The notes: generated by a model not told the origin, from the sequence alone. Counted from the first letter of the stretch, positions 16,110 through 23,119 are shown. The stretch: DNA of 24,271 bases from an uncultured Porphyromonadaceae bacterium (GCA_900550025.1 URQP01000027.1:1-24271); one strand, 5' to 3'. Numbers and translations: made by a program.

Positions 16110-17194
16110 CAGTGTACAGTTATCAGTGTCGCTCCGAATCCGTATTCCCGGAAAGAAGCGTCTTGCGCGTCGCAATTTTTGTATTTGTGTTTCAATTCGT
16201 CGAGCAAAGCCTTGCGCAGCACGCCTTCTCCTTTGCCGTGGATGAATATGATTTTCTGCCCTTTGTGGTGTATGTTCTCGTCCATCACGCGGCGGAATTC
16301 TTTCAATTGCACGTCGAGCATGTCTTTGTTCGACAGTCCGGCTGTGGTGTCGAGCAGTTCGTTGATATGCAGGTCTACTTCGATGATTTCGCCTTTCTTA
16401 TGGCTGCCGGTGTCTTTGGTGACAGGCTTTTTCGCAGGTTTGTCGGCCGCTTTTTTCTCGCGCATGGCCTGTTCGAGCATTCCGCTGTCGATTACCATCG
16501 TGCGTTGAGGCACGTCGTTTTTCACGATGTCGAAGGCTATCACCGGCTTGTCGAAATACATATTTTCGTGGAAGCAGTGCATTTTGTAGAATTTGGTGGC
16601 ATCCACCCTGAATTCCACGGCGGCCGGATTCTTCAGCTTGAATTCTTTGCCTTGTTTGAAGGCTACGTACTGCACGCATACGCGTTCCAGTTCCGTAAGG
16701 TCGTCGTGCGTCAGTTCTTCCAGCAATACCTGCATATTAGGCTCTACGATTCCGTTGTAGCGGGTTGTCCAGTTGCCGTCGCTGCCGCGTGAGGCGTAGA
16801 CAATGTAGAGATAGTAATTGCTGTCGTTTACTATGTAGGAGTCGAATGTGGTGGTGTTCAGGTGTTTCACTTCTGCGGCCTCGTAGCCGAGCACCACGTT
16901 GAGTTTTTCGCCTTCAGCGGTTTCCTCTATGGCTTCTTGCTGTGCTGTGGCGGGAGCGGTTTCGGGTTGCTTTGCGTGTGTCACGGCCGGAGCCTCGTAT
17001 TTGCTTGGCTCGTCGGAGCCGAATTTGCGTTTCGGCATCATGCCGCCGTCAGGGTCTACAACCACGCATTCTTTCACCAATACCGGTGTCTCGAATCCGT
17101 CCTCTTCCTCCACGTATGCCAATTTGCCTTCTATTCTTGTCACCTTCCCGCCGCCTGTGGCGTTGAGGTAGCGTACTATGTCTCCGACTTTCAT
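16109..17194 (-). CDS. DUF2027 domain protein with C-terminal Smr domain
   Basis: 361 residues from ATG 17194, chosen because MKVGDIVRYLNATGGGKV is the conserved DUF2027 N-terminus; a longer frame to 17338 runs into the helicase gene. The first 50 residues form a small SH3-like barrel. A low-complexity Ala/Glu/Pro linker (about 66-96) leads to a central beta-rich domain (97-240), then a Lys-rich linker and an Smr domain (270-361) with VDLH (273-276) and HGKGEG (319-324). Smr domains are MutS2-type endonucleases acting on DNA branches or RNA, notably ribosome-associated mRNA cleavage; the DLH and HGKG motifs needed for that are intact. The layout is specific to Bacteroidetes, with no established function. 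The gene lies 49 bases after the helicase stop. Confidence 0.92.
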   Translation of the reverse strand: MKVGDIVRYLNATGGGKVTRIEGKLAYVEEEDGFETPVLVKECVVVDPDGGMMPKRKFGSDEPSKYEAPAVTHAKQPETAPATAQQEAIEETAEGEKLNVVLGYEAAEVKHLNTTTFDSYIVNDSNYYLYIVYASRGSDGNWTTRYNGIVEPNMQVLLEELTHDDLTELERVCVQYVAFKQGKEFKLKNPAAVEFRVDATKFYKMHCFHENMYFDKPVIAFDIVKNDVPQRTMVIDSGMLEQAMREKKAADKPAKKPVTKDTGSHKKGEIIEVDLHINELLDTTAGLSNKDMLDVQLKEFRRVMDENIHHKGQKIIFIHGKGEGVLRKALLDELKHKYKNCDAQDASFREYGFGATLITVH

Positions 17195-17243
17195 ATTGTT
17201 TCCGATTTTTACGGTTGCAAATTTACGCAATTCCGCTGTATTT

Positions 17244-18665
17244 TCAATCGGTCTCCAATGGCGGATTGATGAGGTATATTTTGCCGTATGAGCGTGTGAA
17301 CGAGGTGTAGAGCCAGCGGTAGAAGTCGATGTTGCCATAGGCTTCCTCCGGGATGTATCCCATGTCGATGAACACGTTGCGCCATTGTCCGCCCTGAGCC
17401 TTATGGCAGGTCACTGAGTATGCGAACTTCACTTGCAGGGCGTTGTAGTACGGGTCTTCCTTCAACTTTTTGAAGCGTTCGGCGCGGCGGGGTATGTCGG
17501 CATAGTCTTCCAGTACGTTTGTGTAAAGCCGTTCGTTTTGCTCGCGGCTCAATGCGGGGGTTTCGGAATAGAGGGCATCGAGTATTATTTTTGCGTCGAG
17601 CTCGCATTTGTAGTCGGGAAATTCGAGCGTCACGTCGGCAAAGCGGAATCCGTACAATTCGGTTATGCCGGAAATCCTTTTTACGATAGCTGTGTCGCCG
17701 TTCGCTATGAAATCCATTTTTCCGTCGCTGTCCGATGCCCAATGGTAATTGTTCTTTGCCACGAGCAGCATGTCGCCGGTGCATATCTCGCTTTCCATAT
17801 ATAGCACACGTCCTCTCACCCCTTGGTTGTACATGACGGCGCGCTTGTTCGACCGCGTCACGATGATGGTCTCTTCTATGCCGTCCTTGCCGTAGCATCT
17901 GTCGATGGTTTCCGCGAGAAATTCACCGGTGATTGCTTCTATGTCGTCGTACTGTTTGACGTGTATTGCCGGCGGCATAAGGTTGCCGGACGTGATTATC
18001 TCGCGTATCATGGTGGCGTTTTGCAGTAAGCCTGAGCCGTGCCGCTGGCGTGCCACCTCGGTCAGCGTATAGCTGTAGACTGTCAGTCCGTAGCCGTGCA
18101 GCACTTCGGGCGACAATGCCGGGCTGTCGGCATAACCCACCGGCGGGAGCTGTGCCACGTCGCCGAGCAGTATCAGGCGGCACCCCTCGCCCTCGTACAC
18201 GTATGTTATAAGGTCGTCGAGCAGCCGTCCTGTGCCGAACACAGCGTATTCGCCGGGATGGTTGGCTATCATCGATGCCTCGTCGACGATGAAATATGTG
18301 TTTTTGTAGTTGTTCCGTTTAAGGCTGAATGTCATTGCCTGAGGGTCGAACTTTCGGCTTTGGTATATGTGGTGGTGTATTGTTGACGCGCCGTGTCCGG
18401 AATATGAGGCGAACACTTTTGCCGCCCTGCCTGTCGGCGCGAGCAGTATGGTGCGTATGCCGGAGCCGGAAAGCGCGCACACTAATGCGCTGGTCAGCGA
18501 GGTCTTTCCCGTACCGGCGTATCCGTTGAGTACAAATGCCGGCCGTGGTTCGCTGTCGGTGACAAATTTGCAGAAAGCTGCCACCAATTCCATCTGTTGC
18601 GGATTGGGATCGTATGGCAGTTGCCTCAATATTTCTTCTCCGATGCCTGACATTGCCAAAGCCAT
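17244..18665 (-). CDS. RecD-like superfamily 1 DNA helicase
   Basis: 473 residues from ATG 18665; the longer frame to 18953 overlaps the LRR gene and its terminator. Motifs in order: Q-motif-like NPQQMELVAAF (21-31), Walker A GYAGTGKTS (48-56), motif Ia APTGRAA (76-82), Walker B VDEAS (127-131), motif III GDVAQLPPVG (168-177), and the C-terminal UvrD_C_2 block CHKAQGGQW (420-428) with YTSFTRS (453-459). It is shorter than RecD2 and lacks an obvious N-terminal HhH extension, as usual for the stand-alone RecD-like ATPases of Bacteroidetes. It should unwind DNA 5'-3' in repair or recombination. It heads the unit with the Smr protein and ferredoxin. Only a weak -7-like TACCTTTA (18691-18684) is seen upstream. 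Confidence 0.95.
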   Translation of the reverse strand: MALAMSGIGEEILRQLPYDPNPQQMELVAAFCKFVTDSEPRPAFVLNGYAGTGKTSLTSALVCALSGSGIRTILLAPTGRAAKVFASYSGHGASTIHHHIYQSRKFDPQAMTFSLKRNNYKNTYFIVDEASMIANHPGEYAVFGTGRLLDDLITYVYEGEGCRLILLGDVAQLPPVGYADSPALSPEVLHGYGLTVYSYTLTEVARQRHGSGLLQNATMIREIITSGNLMPPAIHVKQYDDIEAITGEFLAETIDRCYGKDGIEETIIVTRSNKRAVMYNQGVRGRVLYMESEICTGDMLLVAKNNYHWASDSDGKMDFIANGDTAIVKRISGITELYGFRFADVTLEFPDYKCELDAKIILDALYSETPALSREQNERLYTNVLEDYADIPRRAERFKKLKEDPYYNALQVKFAYSVTCHKAQGGQWRNVFIDMGYIPEEAYGNIDFYRWLYTSFTRSYGKIYLINPPLETD

Positions 18666-18709
18666 AATTCGTTTAAATTTCCGTAAAGGTACTAAATTAC
18701 GGTGATATT

Positions 18710-18755
18710 TTATAAAAAGCAAAGAGGGCACACTCCATTGAAAGCATGCCCTCTT
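18710..18755 (-). terminator. Intrinsic terminator of the leucine-rich-repeat gene
   Basis: Perfect 9-bp arms (18722-18730 and 18747-18755, AAGAGGGCA/TGCCCTCTT) with a 16-base loop. Read on the minus strand the stem is followed by TTGCTTTTTATAAAAT, a T-rich tail. It begins 20 bases after the stop at 18776 and separates the LRR gene from the helicase gene. Confidence 0.75.
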
Positions 18756-18775
18756 GTCTTGTAAGTCCGTAGGTC

Positions 18776-20293
18776 TTATTCTACAATTAATTTTGTTGAT
18801 TTTCCGGATGTGTTTACGATATAGATGCCTTCTTGCTTCACAGGAATGACGGTGTCTTTGCCGCTGTAGACAAGTTTGCCGTCTGTGGTGTAGACTTTTG
18901 CCGTTGTGGCGGATTCTGTTCCTGAAATATGGATTTCCATGTTTCCGCTCCATATTTTTATGGCATCATTGTCGATGGAATAAACGCCTGACGTTGTTTC
19001 CGGAATGAGGGTGAACTCAATTTTCCGGTAATTTGCATTGTTGGATTGTGTGTCATATTTATAGGTGGCTTCGCTCCCGGTAAAGGTGATGATGCTTCCC
19101 TCTATATTGCAGCCACTCCATTCAGAAGCTTTGTCTATTTCGAACCCATCCGCATAGAGTTGTGACAGATCGAATTTTTTATCCTGTCCTATCGCTACTG
19201 TCCTTTTCTGCCCTTTGATGCTGTAGAACGATATGGATGGGTTGTTGGCGAGGTCGAGTGCCACCAGATGGTTGTTTGCGCAGGTGAGGCTGGCGAGTTT
19301 CATGTTGGCCGAGAGGTCGAGTTTCCGCAGCTTGTTGTTCTGGCAGTTGAGTGTGGCGAGCTCGTGGTTCTGCGAAAGGTCGATTTCTTCCATTGCGCAG
19401 TTGGCGAACTGGAAGTCGTTGAGCAGCGGATTGGCGGTCACGTCCATTGCGGTCAGCTCCGTGTTGAACGAGCAGAGCAGTTTTGTCAGTTCCGGATTGT
19501 TGGCCGTGTTGAGGTATGTGAGGTTGTTGAATGAGCAGGTGAGCTTGCCGAGCTTCGGGTTTTGGGATATGTCGAGGGTAGCCAGTCCGCATTCGCTGCA
19601 GTTCAGCTCATACAGTTCGGGATTGCTGGAAAGGTCGAGTTTCCCTATAGTCAGCCTGTTGCATAACAGAGTCTCCAATGCTGGGTTGCCGCTCACGTCG
19701 AGGGCCGTGATTTGGTTGTGGTTGCAGATTAGCGTCTTCAGTGCGGGATTTCCGCTTACATCGAGAGAGGAAATTTGATTGCTGTTGCAAGTCAGGGATT
19801 CCAAAGCTGCGTTTTCCGGCACGTCGAGTGCGGTCAGCTTGTTGCTGCTGCAATCGAGTTCTTTGAGCGCGGCCAGCCCGGAAATGCCGATTTTCTGCAT
19901 GTTGTTGCTTTTGCAGCTCACTTTTTCGAGCGACTTGTATTGGCCGAGGTCGACAGTGGAGAAGTTGTTGCTGTCGAAATCGAGATCCTTCAGCTTGGTG
20001 TTCTTCGACAGGTCGAATTGCGAGAGATTGTTTCCGTCGCAGTATAGTGTCTCCAATTCTGTGAAGAACTCTATGCCCTTGAGGTCGGAAATGCCCTTGT
20101 ATTGTATTTCGAGGGAGGCGGTGGCGTCTATCTCCTCTTGTGACAGCAGGTTGTCGTCGTCCTTGTCGATGCGGTCAAGTACGAACTGCCTGAATTTCGC
20201 GTCAGGGAAATTAGTCTTGTCGATAGAGATACTTTGAGCCATTACCGCCAAAGGCAGGAGCATTGCAGATAAGATGTAGTAAAACTTTTTCAT
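18776..20293 (-). CDS. Secreted leucine-rich-repeat protein with C-terminal sorting-like domain
   Basis: 505 residues. A signal peptide (MKKFYYILSAMLLPLAVMA-Q, cleavage near 19-20) is followed by an EF-hand-like loop DKDDDNLLSQEE (43-54), common at the N-terminus of such proteins and probably Ca2+-binding. Thirteen tandem repeats of about 21 residues run from about 80 to 353, consensus LxxLxCxxNxLxxLDxSxNxx, the short type seen in Treponema/Bacteroidetes (TpLRR) surface proteins. A beta domain follows (about 370-435), and the last 70 residues (AKVYTTDGKLVYSG, GIYIVNTSGKSTKLIV) resemble a type A C-terminal sorting domain of the type IX secretion system. The protein is likely exported and surface-attached, binding a protein or host ligand. 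It has a -7 box and hairpin upstream and a clean terminator, so it is monocistronic. Confidence 0.9.
   Translation of the reverse strand: MKKFYYILSAMLLPLAVMAQSISIDKTNFPDAKFRQFVLDRIDKDDDNLLSQEEIDATASLEIQYKGISDLKGIEFFTELETLYCDGNNLSQFDLSKNTKLKDLDFDSNNFSTVDLGQYKSLEKVSCKSNNMQKIGISGLAALKELDCSSNKLTALDVPENAALESLTCNSNQISSLDVSGNPALKTLICNHNQITALDVSGNPALETLLCNRLTIGKLDLSSNPELYELNCSECGLATLDISQNPKLGKLTCSFNNLTYLNTANNPELTKLLCSFNTELTAMDVTANPLLNDFQFANCAMEEIDLSQNHELATLNCQNNKLRKLDLSANMKLASLTCANNHLVALDLANNPSISFYSIKGQKRTVAIGQDKKFDLSQLYADGFEIDKASEWSGCNIEGSIITFTGSEATYKYDTQSNNANYRKIEFTLIPETTSGVYSIDNDAIKIWSGNMEIHISGTESATTAKVYTTDGKLVYSGKDTVIPVKQEGIYIVNTSGKSTKLIVE
19235..20056 (-). repeat. Thirteen 21-codon (about 63-bp) tandem repeats within the LRR gene
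   Basis: Successive units begin with L-x-x-L-x-C and end L-D-x-S-x-N-x-x; units 5 and 6 are nearly identical (both end ALDVSGNPA or SLDVSGNPA). One unit (about residues 269-290) has an extra residue. Repeat number could vary by recombination. Confidence 0.85.
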
Positions 20294-20296
20294 GCT

Positions 20297-20330
20297 TTTG
20301 CGATATTTGGTTAATAATATCGCAAATTTA
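20297..20330 (-). promoter_or_regulatory. -7 element and start-proximal inverted repeat of the LRR gene
   Basis: TAAATTTG (20330-20323, minus strand) is an exact -7 match. It overlaps an 11-bp perfect inverted repeat, arms 20297-20307 and 20316-20326 (TTTGCGATATT/AATATCGCAAA), that ends three bases before the ATG at 20293. The repeat may be an operator or an RNA hairpin near the initiation site. A second small palindrome, CTGAAT-CTAA-ATTCAG, is at 20352-20367 near the -33 position, where no TTG is found. Confidence 0.5.
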
Positions 20331-20421
20331 AATTTGTTTTATAAGAAAAAACTGAATCTAAATTCAGAAATTGAAATTGACGCAGGCTTGTGATATGCAG
20401 AATGTTTCCATTTGCCTTTGT

Positions 20422-20441
20422 CCTACGGCTGAAGCCGCAGG
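20422..20441. repeat. REP-like hairpin in the 230-base gap before the LRR gene
   Basis: CCTACGGCT-GA-AGCCGCAGG: 9-base arms with one mismatch and a 2-base turn. It is followed by two GCAGTCT direct repeats (20441-20447 and 20452-20458). No T-run follows, so it is not a standard terminator for the Crp/Fnr gene that ends at 20524. Nothing else is visible between 20368 and 20523. Confidence 0.45.
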
Positions 20442-20523
20442 CAGTCTATACGCAGTCTGCAAGGTTGTATTGCAATGTATTAGCGTGGCAAGTCTTTCAA
20501 TCCTTATATTGGGCTAATGTCAT

Positions 20524-21108
20524 TTACTTATTGTCTTTTGCGTAACGTCTTCTTAGTTTGCTCAATGTTTGCGGTGCAATGTCCAAGTAGGCGGCAATAT
20601 ATTTTAGTGGTATTTCTCGTATCATTTCTATCGGGCGCATACGCATGAACGCGCGGAATCTGTTGTATGCGTCGCCGCATCCGGTGTAGGAATAACGGCG
20701 TTCCAAGCAATATAGCTCCTCTTCGGCCAGCAGCCGTCCCCAGTTTGCAAGCTCATGGTGTTTTAAGAATAGCGATTCAAGGTCGGCATATGATATTTTG
20801 TATAATTGCGCGGGGGTGATGGCTTCGATATTTCCTATGGCCGGTAGTTTTTTGAAAACAGAATGCATCGAAGCTACTGCATCTCCCTCTGTTGCAAACC
20901 ATATTATATCTTCTTTTCCATCTTCAGAATTGTGGAAACAGCGCAATATGCCGCTTCTGAGGAAAAACACATAAGGGCAGTAGTTGCCTTCCTTGATGAG
21001 TGTCTCTTTCTTTTTCAAGGAAATTTCACAAATGTGTGCGCTTATCTCTTTTATTGCGGCATCGCTTACCGGAGCAATCTCACGTATTATTTCAGGAAGG
21101 TCTTTCAT
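20524..21108 (-). CDS. Crp/Fnr family transcriptional regulator (module 1)
   Basis: 194 residues, the size of short Bacteroidetes Crp/Fnr proteins. The N-terminal cyclic-nucleotide-binding beta-roll (about 20-115) has the strand pattern KKKETLIKEGNYCPYVFFLRSGILRCF and GDAVASMHSVF. A long dimer helix follows (about 118-150, HELANWGRLLAEEELYCLERR), then a reduced helix-turn-helix ending IPLKYIAAYLDIAPQTLSKLRR. No cysteine cluster of the Fnr [4Fe-4S] type is evident and the cAMP-phosphate Arg motif is absent, so the effector is unknown. It is transcribed away from the SMR pair, with 253 bases between the starts containing two candidate binding sites, so it probably controls that operon. Its paralog sits in the same relation to the third SMR gene. 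Confidence 0.92.
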   Translation of the reverse strand: MKDLPEIIREIAPVSDAAIKEISAHICEISLKKKETLIKEGNYCPYVFFLRSGILRCFHNSEDGKEDIIWFATEGDAVASMHSVFKKLPAIGNIEAITPAQLYKISYADLESLFLKHHELANWGRLLAEEELYCLERRYSYTGCGDAYNRFRAFMRMRPIEMIREIPLKYIAAYLDIAPQTLSKLRRRYAKDNK

Positions 21109-21135
21109 ATAGTATGAGGCGTGTTTTTGCTATGG

Positions 21136-21143
21136 CAAAATTA
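21136..21143 (-). promoter_or_regulatory. -7 element of Crp/Fnr gene 1
   Basis: TAATTTTG on the minus strand, an exact TAnnTTTG match 28 bases before the ATG at 21108. The same octamer precedes the second Crp/Fnr gene at 23078-23085. No -33 TTG at the proper distance. Confidence 0.5.
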
Positions 21144-21240
21144 CAAAAAAAGCCGTGAAATATTTGCCGTGATTCTGCTGATTAACGCAATCGAGATTGA
21201 GAATTAGGGAATTATGAGAAAATCTCGCTTATTAAAGATG

Positions 21241-21292
21241 CAAAAATCTGATGCGAAAAGACAGATGTGGCATTTTTTGTCAAATGTAAAAC
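21241..21292. promoter_or_regulatory. Two candidate Crp/Fnr sites upstream of the SMR pair
   Basis: The proximal site TTTTTTGTCAAATGTAAAAC (21273-21292) shares 19 identical bases with 23120-23138 in front of the third SMR gene. The distal site (21241-21260) keeps only one half, ATGCGAAAAG, identical to the half-site at 23153-23162. Site centres are 33 bases apart, about three helical turns. The proximal centre is 33.5 bases from the centre of the -7 box. Confidence 0.6.
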
Positions 21293-21312
21293 GGAATGAG
21301 AGTGGGAACCCA

Positions 21313-21320
21313 TACCTTTG
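21313..21320 (+). promoter_or_regulatory. -7 element of the SMR pair operon
   Basis: TACCTTTG, an exact TAnnTTTG match, 41 bases before the ATG at 21362. No -33 TTG is present at 19-21 bases; the Crp-like site occupies that area. The leader contains another TTGTCAAAT (21338-21346), which could be a repressing site or chance. Confidence 0.55.
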
Positions 21321-21361
21321 CATACACAGTTTACATGTTGTCAAATTAAAAAGAAAGCCGT

Positions 21362-21688
21362 ATGAACTGGATTATTCTGATAGTTGCCGGATTCTTTGAG
21401 TCCGGCTTTGCTTTTTGTTTGGGGAAGATGAAAGAAGTGTCAGGCACCGAATGGTATCTTTGGGGTGCCGGTTTCCTCGTCAGCCTTGCGCTCAGCATGA
21501 CGCTGCTTGCCAAGGCGGTGCAGACACTGCCCATCGGCACAGCCTATCCCGTGTGGACGGGTATTGGAGCGGTGGGTACGGTCGTGCTTGGTATCGTGTT
21601 TTTCCATGAGCCGGCATCGTTTCTCCGGCTGTTTTTCATCACCACGCTGATAGCCTCGATTGTGGGATTGAAAATGGTGTCACATTAA
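21362..21688 (+). CDS. Small multidrug resistance (SMR) transporter, subunit 1 of a pair
   Basis: 108 residues with four membrane helices, the standard SMR size. The essential glutamate is E13 in AGFFESGFAF, and GTAYPVWTGIGAVGT in TM3 is the signature of the SugE/Gdx branch, whose characterised members export guanidinium or quaternary ammonium ions in exchange for protons. Basic residues are few and spread on both sides (K22, K24 in loop 1 balanced by E25 and E31; K in loop 2; K near the C-terminus), so topology is not strongly fixed. It is followed after 12 bases by a second SMR gene with a very different charge pattern, suggesting a heterodimer of the EbrAB/YkkCD kind. Transcription is probably controlled by the divergent Crp/Fnr regulator. 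Confidence 0.93.
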   Translation: MNWIILIVAGFFESGFAFCLGKMKEVSGTEWYLWGAGFLVSLALSMTLLAKAVQTLPIGTAYPVWTGIGAVGTVVLGIVFFHEPASFLRLFFITTLIASIVGLKMVSH

Positions 21689-21700
21689 ACCTTGCCGCGT

Positions 21701-22021
21701 ATGGATTGGATAGTCTTGATTATCGCCGGATTGTTTGAAACGGCTTTCGCCTTTTGTCTTGGCAAGATGAAAGGCAAGAAAGGCAGGGCATACCGTCTGT
21801 GGTCTGCCGGTTTTGTGGTGTGCCTCGTTGTCAGCATGTGGCTGCTTGCCATTGCTGTGCAGACATTGCCCATCGGTACGGCCTATCCCGTATGGACTGG
21901 CATCGGAGCGGTGGGTACGGTTTTGCTCGGCATCGTATGTTTCCACGAGCGGGCTTCTTTTGCCCGCATCTTCTTCATGACTACGCTGATTGCTTCTATT
22001 ATTGGTTTGAAAATGGTTTAA
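21701..22021 (+). CDS. Small multidrug resistance (SMR) transporter, subunit 2 of a pair
   Basis: 106 residues from ATG 21701, which aligns with the start of its neighbours; a TTG at 21692 in frame is less likely. E13 (AGLFETAFAF) and the TM3 block TLPIGTAYPVWTGIGAVGT are identical or nearly so to subunit 1. Loop 1 is strongly basic (GKMKGKKGRAYRLW, six Lys/Arg), loop 3 has two Arg, and loop 2 has lost its Lys (LLAIAVQ). By the positive-inside rule this fixes loop 1 in the cytoplasm and both ends outside, opposite to what a partner must adopt in an antiparallel dimer. It is spaced 12 bases from the genes on either side. Confidence 0.92.
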   Translation: MDWIVLIIAGLFETAFAFCLGKMKGKKGRAYRLWSAGFVVCLVVSMWLLAIAVQTLPIGTAYPVWTGIGAVGTVLLGIVCFHERASFARIFFMTTLIASIIGLKMV

Positions 22022-22033
22022 CAACAAAACTAT

Positions 22034-22510
22034 ATGTTTAGAGAAATGCGCCGTAAGCGGCAATTATTGCCAACCGAAGAAAGCGTTTCCATCCTCGAAA
22101 AGATGACGAGCGGGACGTTGGCTCTACATGGGGACGATGGCTATCCGTATGCAGTCCCTGTCAGCTATGTGTATGCAGATGGCAAGATATACTTCCACAC
22201 CGCTGTGAAAGGGCATAAAGTGGATGCCATCCAGACGAACGGCAAGGTTTCGTTCTGCGTGGTGGAGCAGGATGACGTCAAGCCAGCCGAGTTCACCACT
22301 TACTTCCGGAGCGTCATCGCCTTTGGCAAAGCCCGCATTTTGGAAGACGGGAATGAAAAGCTATCCGCCTTGCGTTTGTTGGCGGACAAGTATTCACACG
22401 GCGAGGCGGGTATGGAGGCGGAAATAGCCAAAGGTTTCAATCATCTGCTGATGGTGGAAATCACGGTTGAGCATTTGACGGGCAAGGAATCTATCGAATT
22501 TGTGCTCTAA
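22034..22510 (+). CDS. Nim-like pyridoxamine 5'-phosphate oxidase-family flavoprotein
   Basis: 158 residues. The opening MFREMRRKRQLLPTEES and the block GTLALHGDDGYPYAVPVSYVY (27-47) followed by IYFHTAVKGHKVDAI (52-66) are the pattern of the NimA-like branch of the split-barrel FMN-binding family. Members of this branch include nitroimidazole-resistance reductases, but most chromosomal copies are uncharacterised flavin reductases, so resistance should not be assumed. H61 lies in the GHK motif of the flavin/substrate pocket. It is the third gene of the SMR operon, 12 bases after subunit 2, which links it to handling of a toxic compound. Its last 20 bases overlap the 3' end of the second Crp/Fnr gene. 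Confidence 0.9.
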   Translation: MFREMRRKRQLLPTEESVSILEKMTSGTLALHGDDGYPYAVPVSYVYADGKIYFHTAVKGHKVDAIQTNGKVSFCVVEQDDVKPAEFTTYFRSVIAFGKARILEDGNEKLSALRLLADKYSHGEAGMEAEIAKGFNHLLMVEITVEHLTGKESIEFVL

Positions 22511-23054
22511 TCCTGCTGAGGCTCGTCTGCGTGATGCCCAAATAGGTGGCGATGCTTCCTAACGGCAACCGCTGTAACAAATCAGGCTCTTTTCCCAACA
22601 ACTCCTTATACCGTTCCGAGGCGATGGCCGACAACATGGAAATCAGTCTCTCCTCGGTGGCAAGCAACTCCATCTCCGCATAACGCCGCCCCCAATTGGC
22701 GATGTGCAAGTCTTCCGAAAACAGTTCTTTCAGTTTTTTCCTTTCCAATACGTACAAGACCGAATCTTCCATCAGTTCCATCGTCTCATATCCCGGCTCG
22801 TCATTCACATAACCTTTCATGGAAACAAGGGTCGCTCCCTCCTTGCCGACCCAAAAAGTGATTTCTTTCCCATCCACCAATGTATAGGCGCGGACAATAC
22901 CTTTCTTGATGAAAAAGATGTTATTCTCCACCTTGCCGCTTTCCAGCACCCGGTATCCTTTGGGGTATGAAACTTCTGTCAGGCATTGCTGCAACCTGTC
23001 CAAAGAGGTGTCCGGCATGGCGTATCTTTGGTTGATGATTTCCTTTATATCCAT
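22491..23054 (-). CDS. Crp/Fnr family transcriptional regulator (module 2)
   Basis: 187 residues from ATG 23054 (MDIKEIINQRY); a frame extending to 23096 starts upstream of the likely transcript start and was rejected. Layout matches the first Crp/Fnr protein: beta-roll (about 15-105; KGYRVLESGKVENNIFFIKKGIVRAY), long dimer helix with LHIANWGRRYAEMELLATEERL, and a short HTH ending LPLGSIATYLGITQTSLSRIRAQIR. The HANWGR-like helix sequence is shared by both regulators, so they are paralogs. It lacks a cysteine cluster. It is divergent from the SMR3-MFS operon, with 161 bases and two motif copies between the starts, and is convergent with the Nim-like gene, overlapping it by 20 bases. Confidence 0.92.
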   Translation of the reverse strand: MDIKEIINQRYAMPDTSLDRLQQCLTEVSYPKGYRVLESGKVENNIFFIKKGIVRAYTLVDGKEITFWVGKEGATLVSMKGYVNDEPGYETMELMEDSVLYVLERKKLKELFSEDLHIANWGRRYAEMELLATEERLISMLSAIASERYKELLGKEPDLLQRLPLGSIATYLGITQTSLSRIRAQIR

Positions 23055-23077
23055 AGTTAATTGCTGTTGTCGGTATG

Positions 23078-23085
23078 CAAAATTA
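23078..23085 (-). promoter_or_regulatory. -7 element of Crp/Fnr gene 2
   Basis: TAATTTTG on the minus strand, 24 bases before ATG 23054. It is the same octamer, at a similar distance, as for Crp/Fnr gene 1. The nearest shared motif (centre about 23130) lies 48.5 bases upstream, so both divergent promoters could respond to the same sites. Confidence 0.5.
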
Positions 23086-23119
23086 TGAAATAGCACACGG
23101 AAACGGTAATGAACGGCTG

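Noticed and set aside
17195..17338. N-terminal extension of the DUF2027-Smr protein
   Set aside because: It lies antiparallel to nothing but runs through the helicase 3' end in another frame; the conserved MKVGDIVRYL start fits better.
18666..18953. N-terminal extension of the RecD-like helicase
   Set aside because: It crosses the LRR terminator and the LRR 3' end, is unusually basic, and the helicase fold is complete from ATG 18665.
19235..20056. Regular repeats that could suggest a CRISPR array
   Set aside because: The 63-bp periodicity is coding, with no constant repeat and unique spacers; it is the leucine-rich repeat region.
21214..21399. Plus-strand 61-codon open frame before the SMR pair
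   Set aside because: It spans the operators, -7 box and leader and overlaps the start of the SMR gene; low-complexity basic sequence with no family resemblance.
22034..22510. Acquired nim nitroimidazole-resistance gene on a mobile element
   Set aside because: It resembles the Nim branch but sits in a chromosomal SMR operon with no insertion sequence nearby; resistance cannot be inferred from the sequence.
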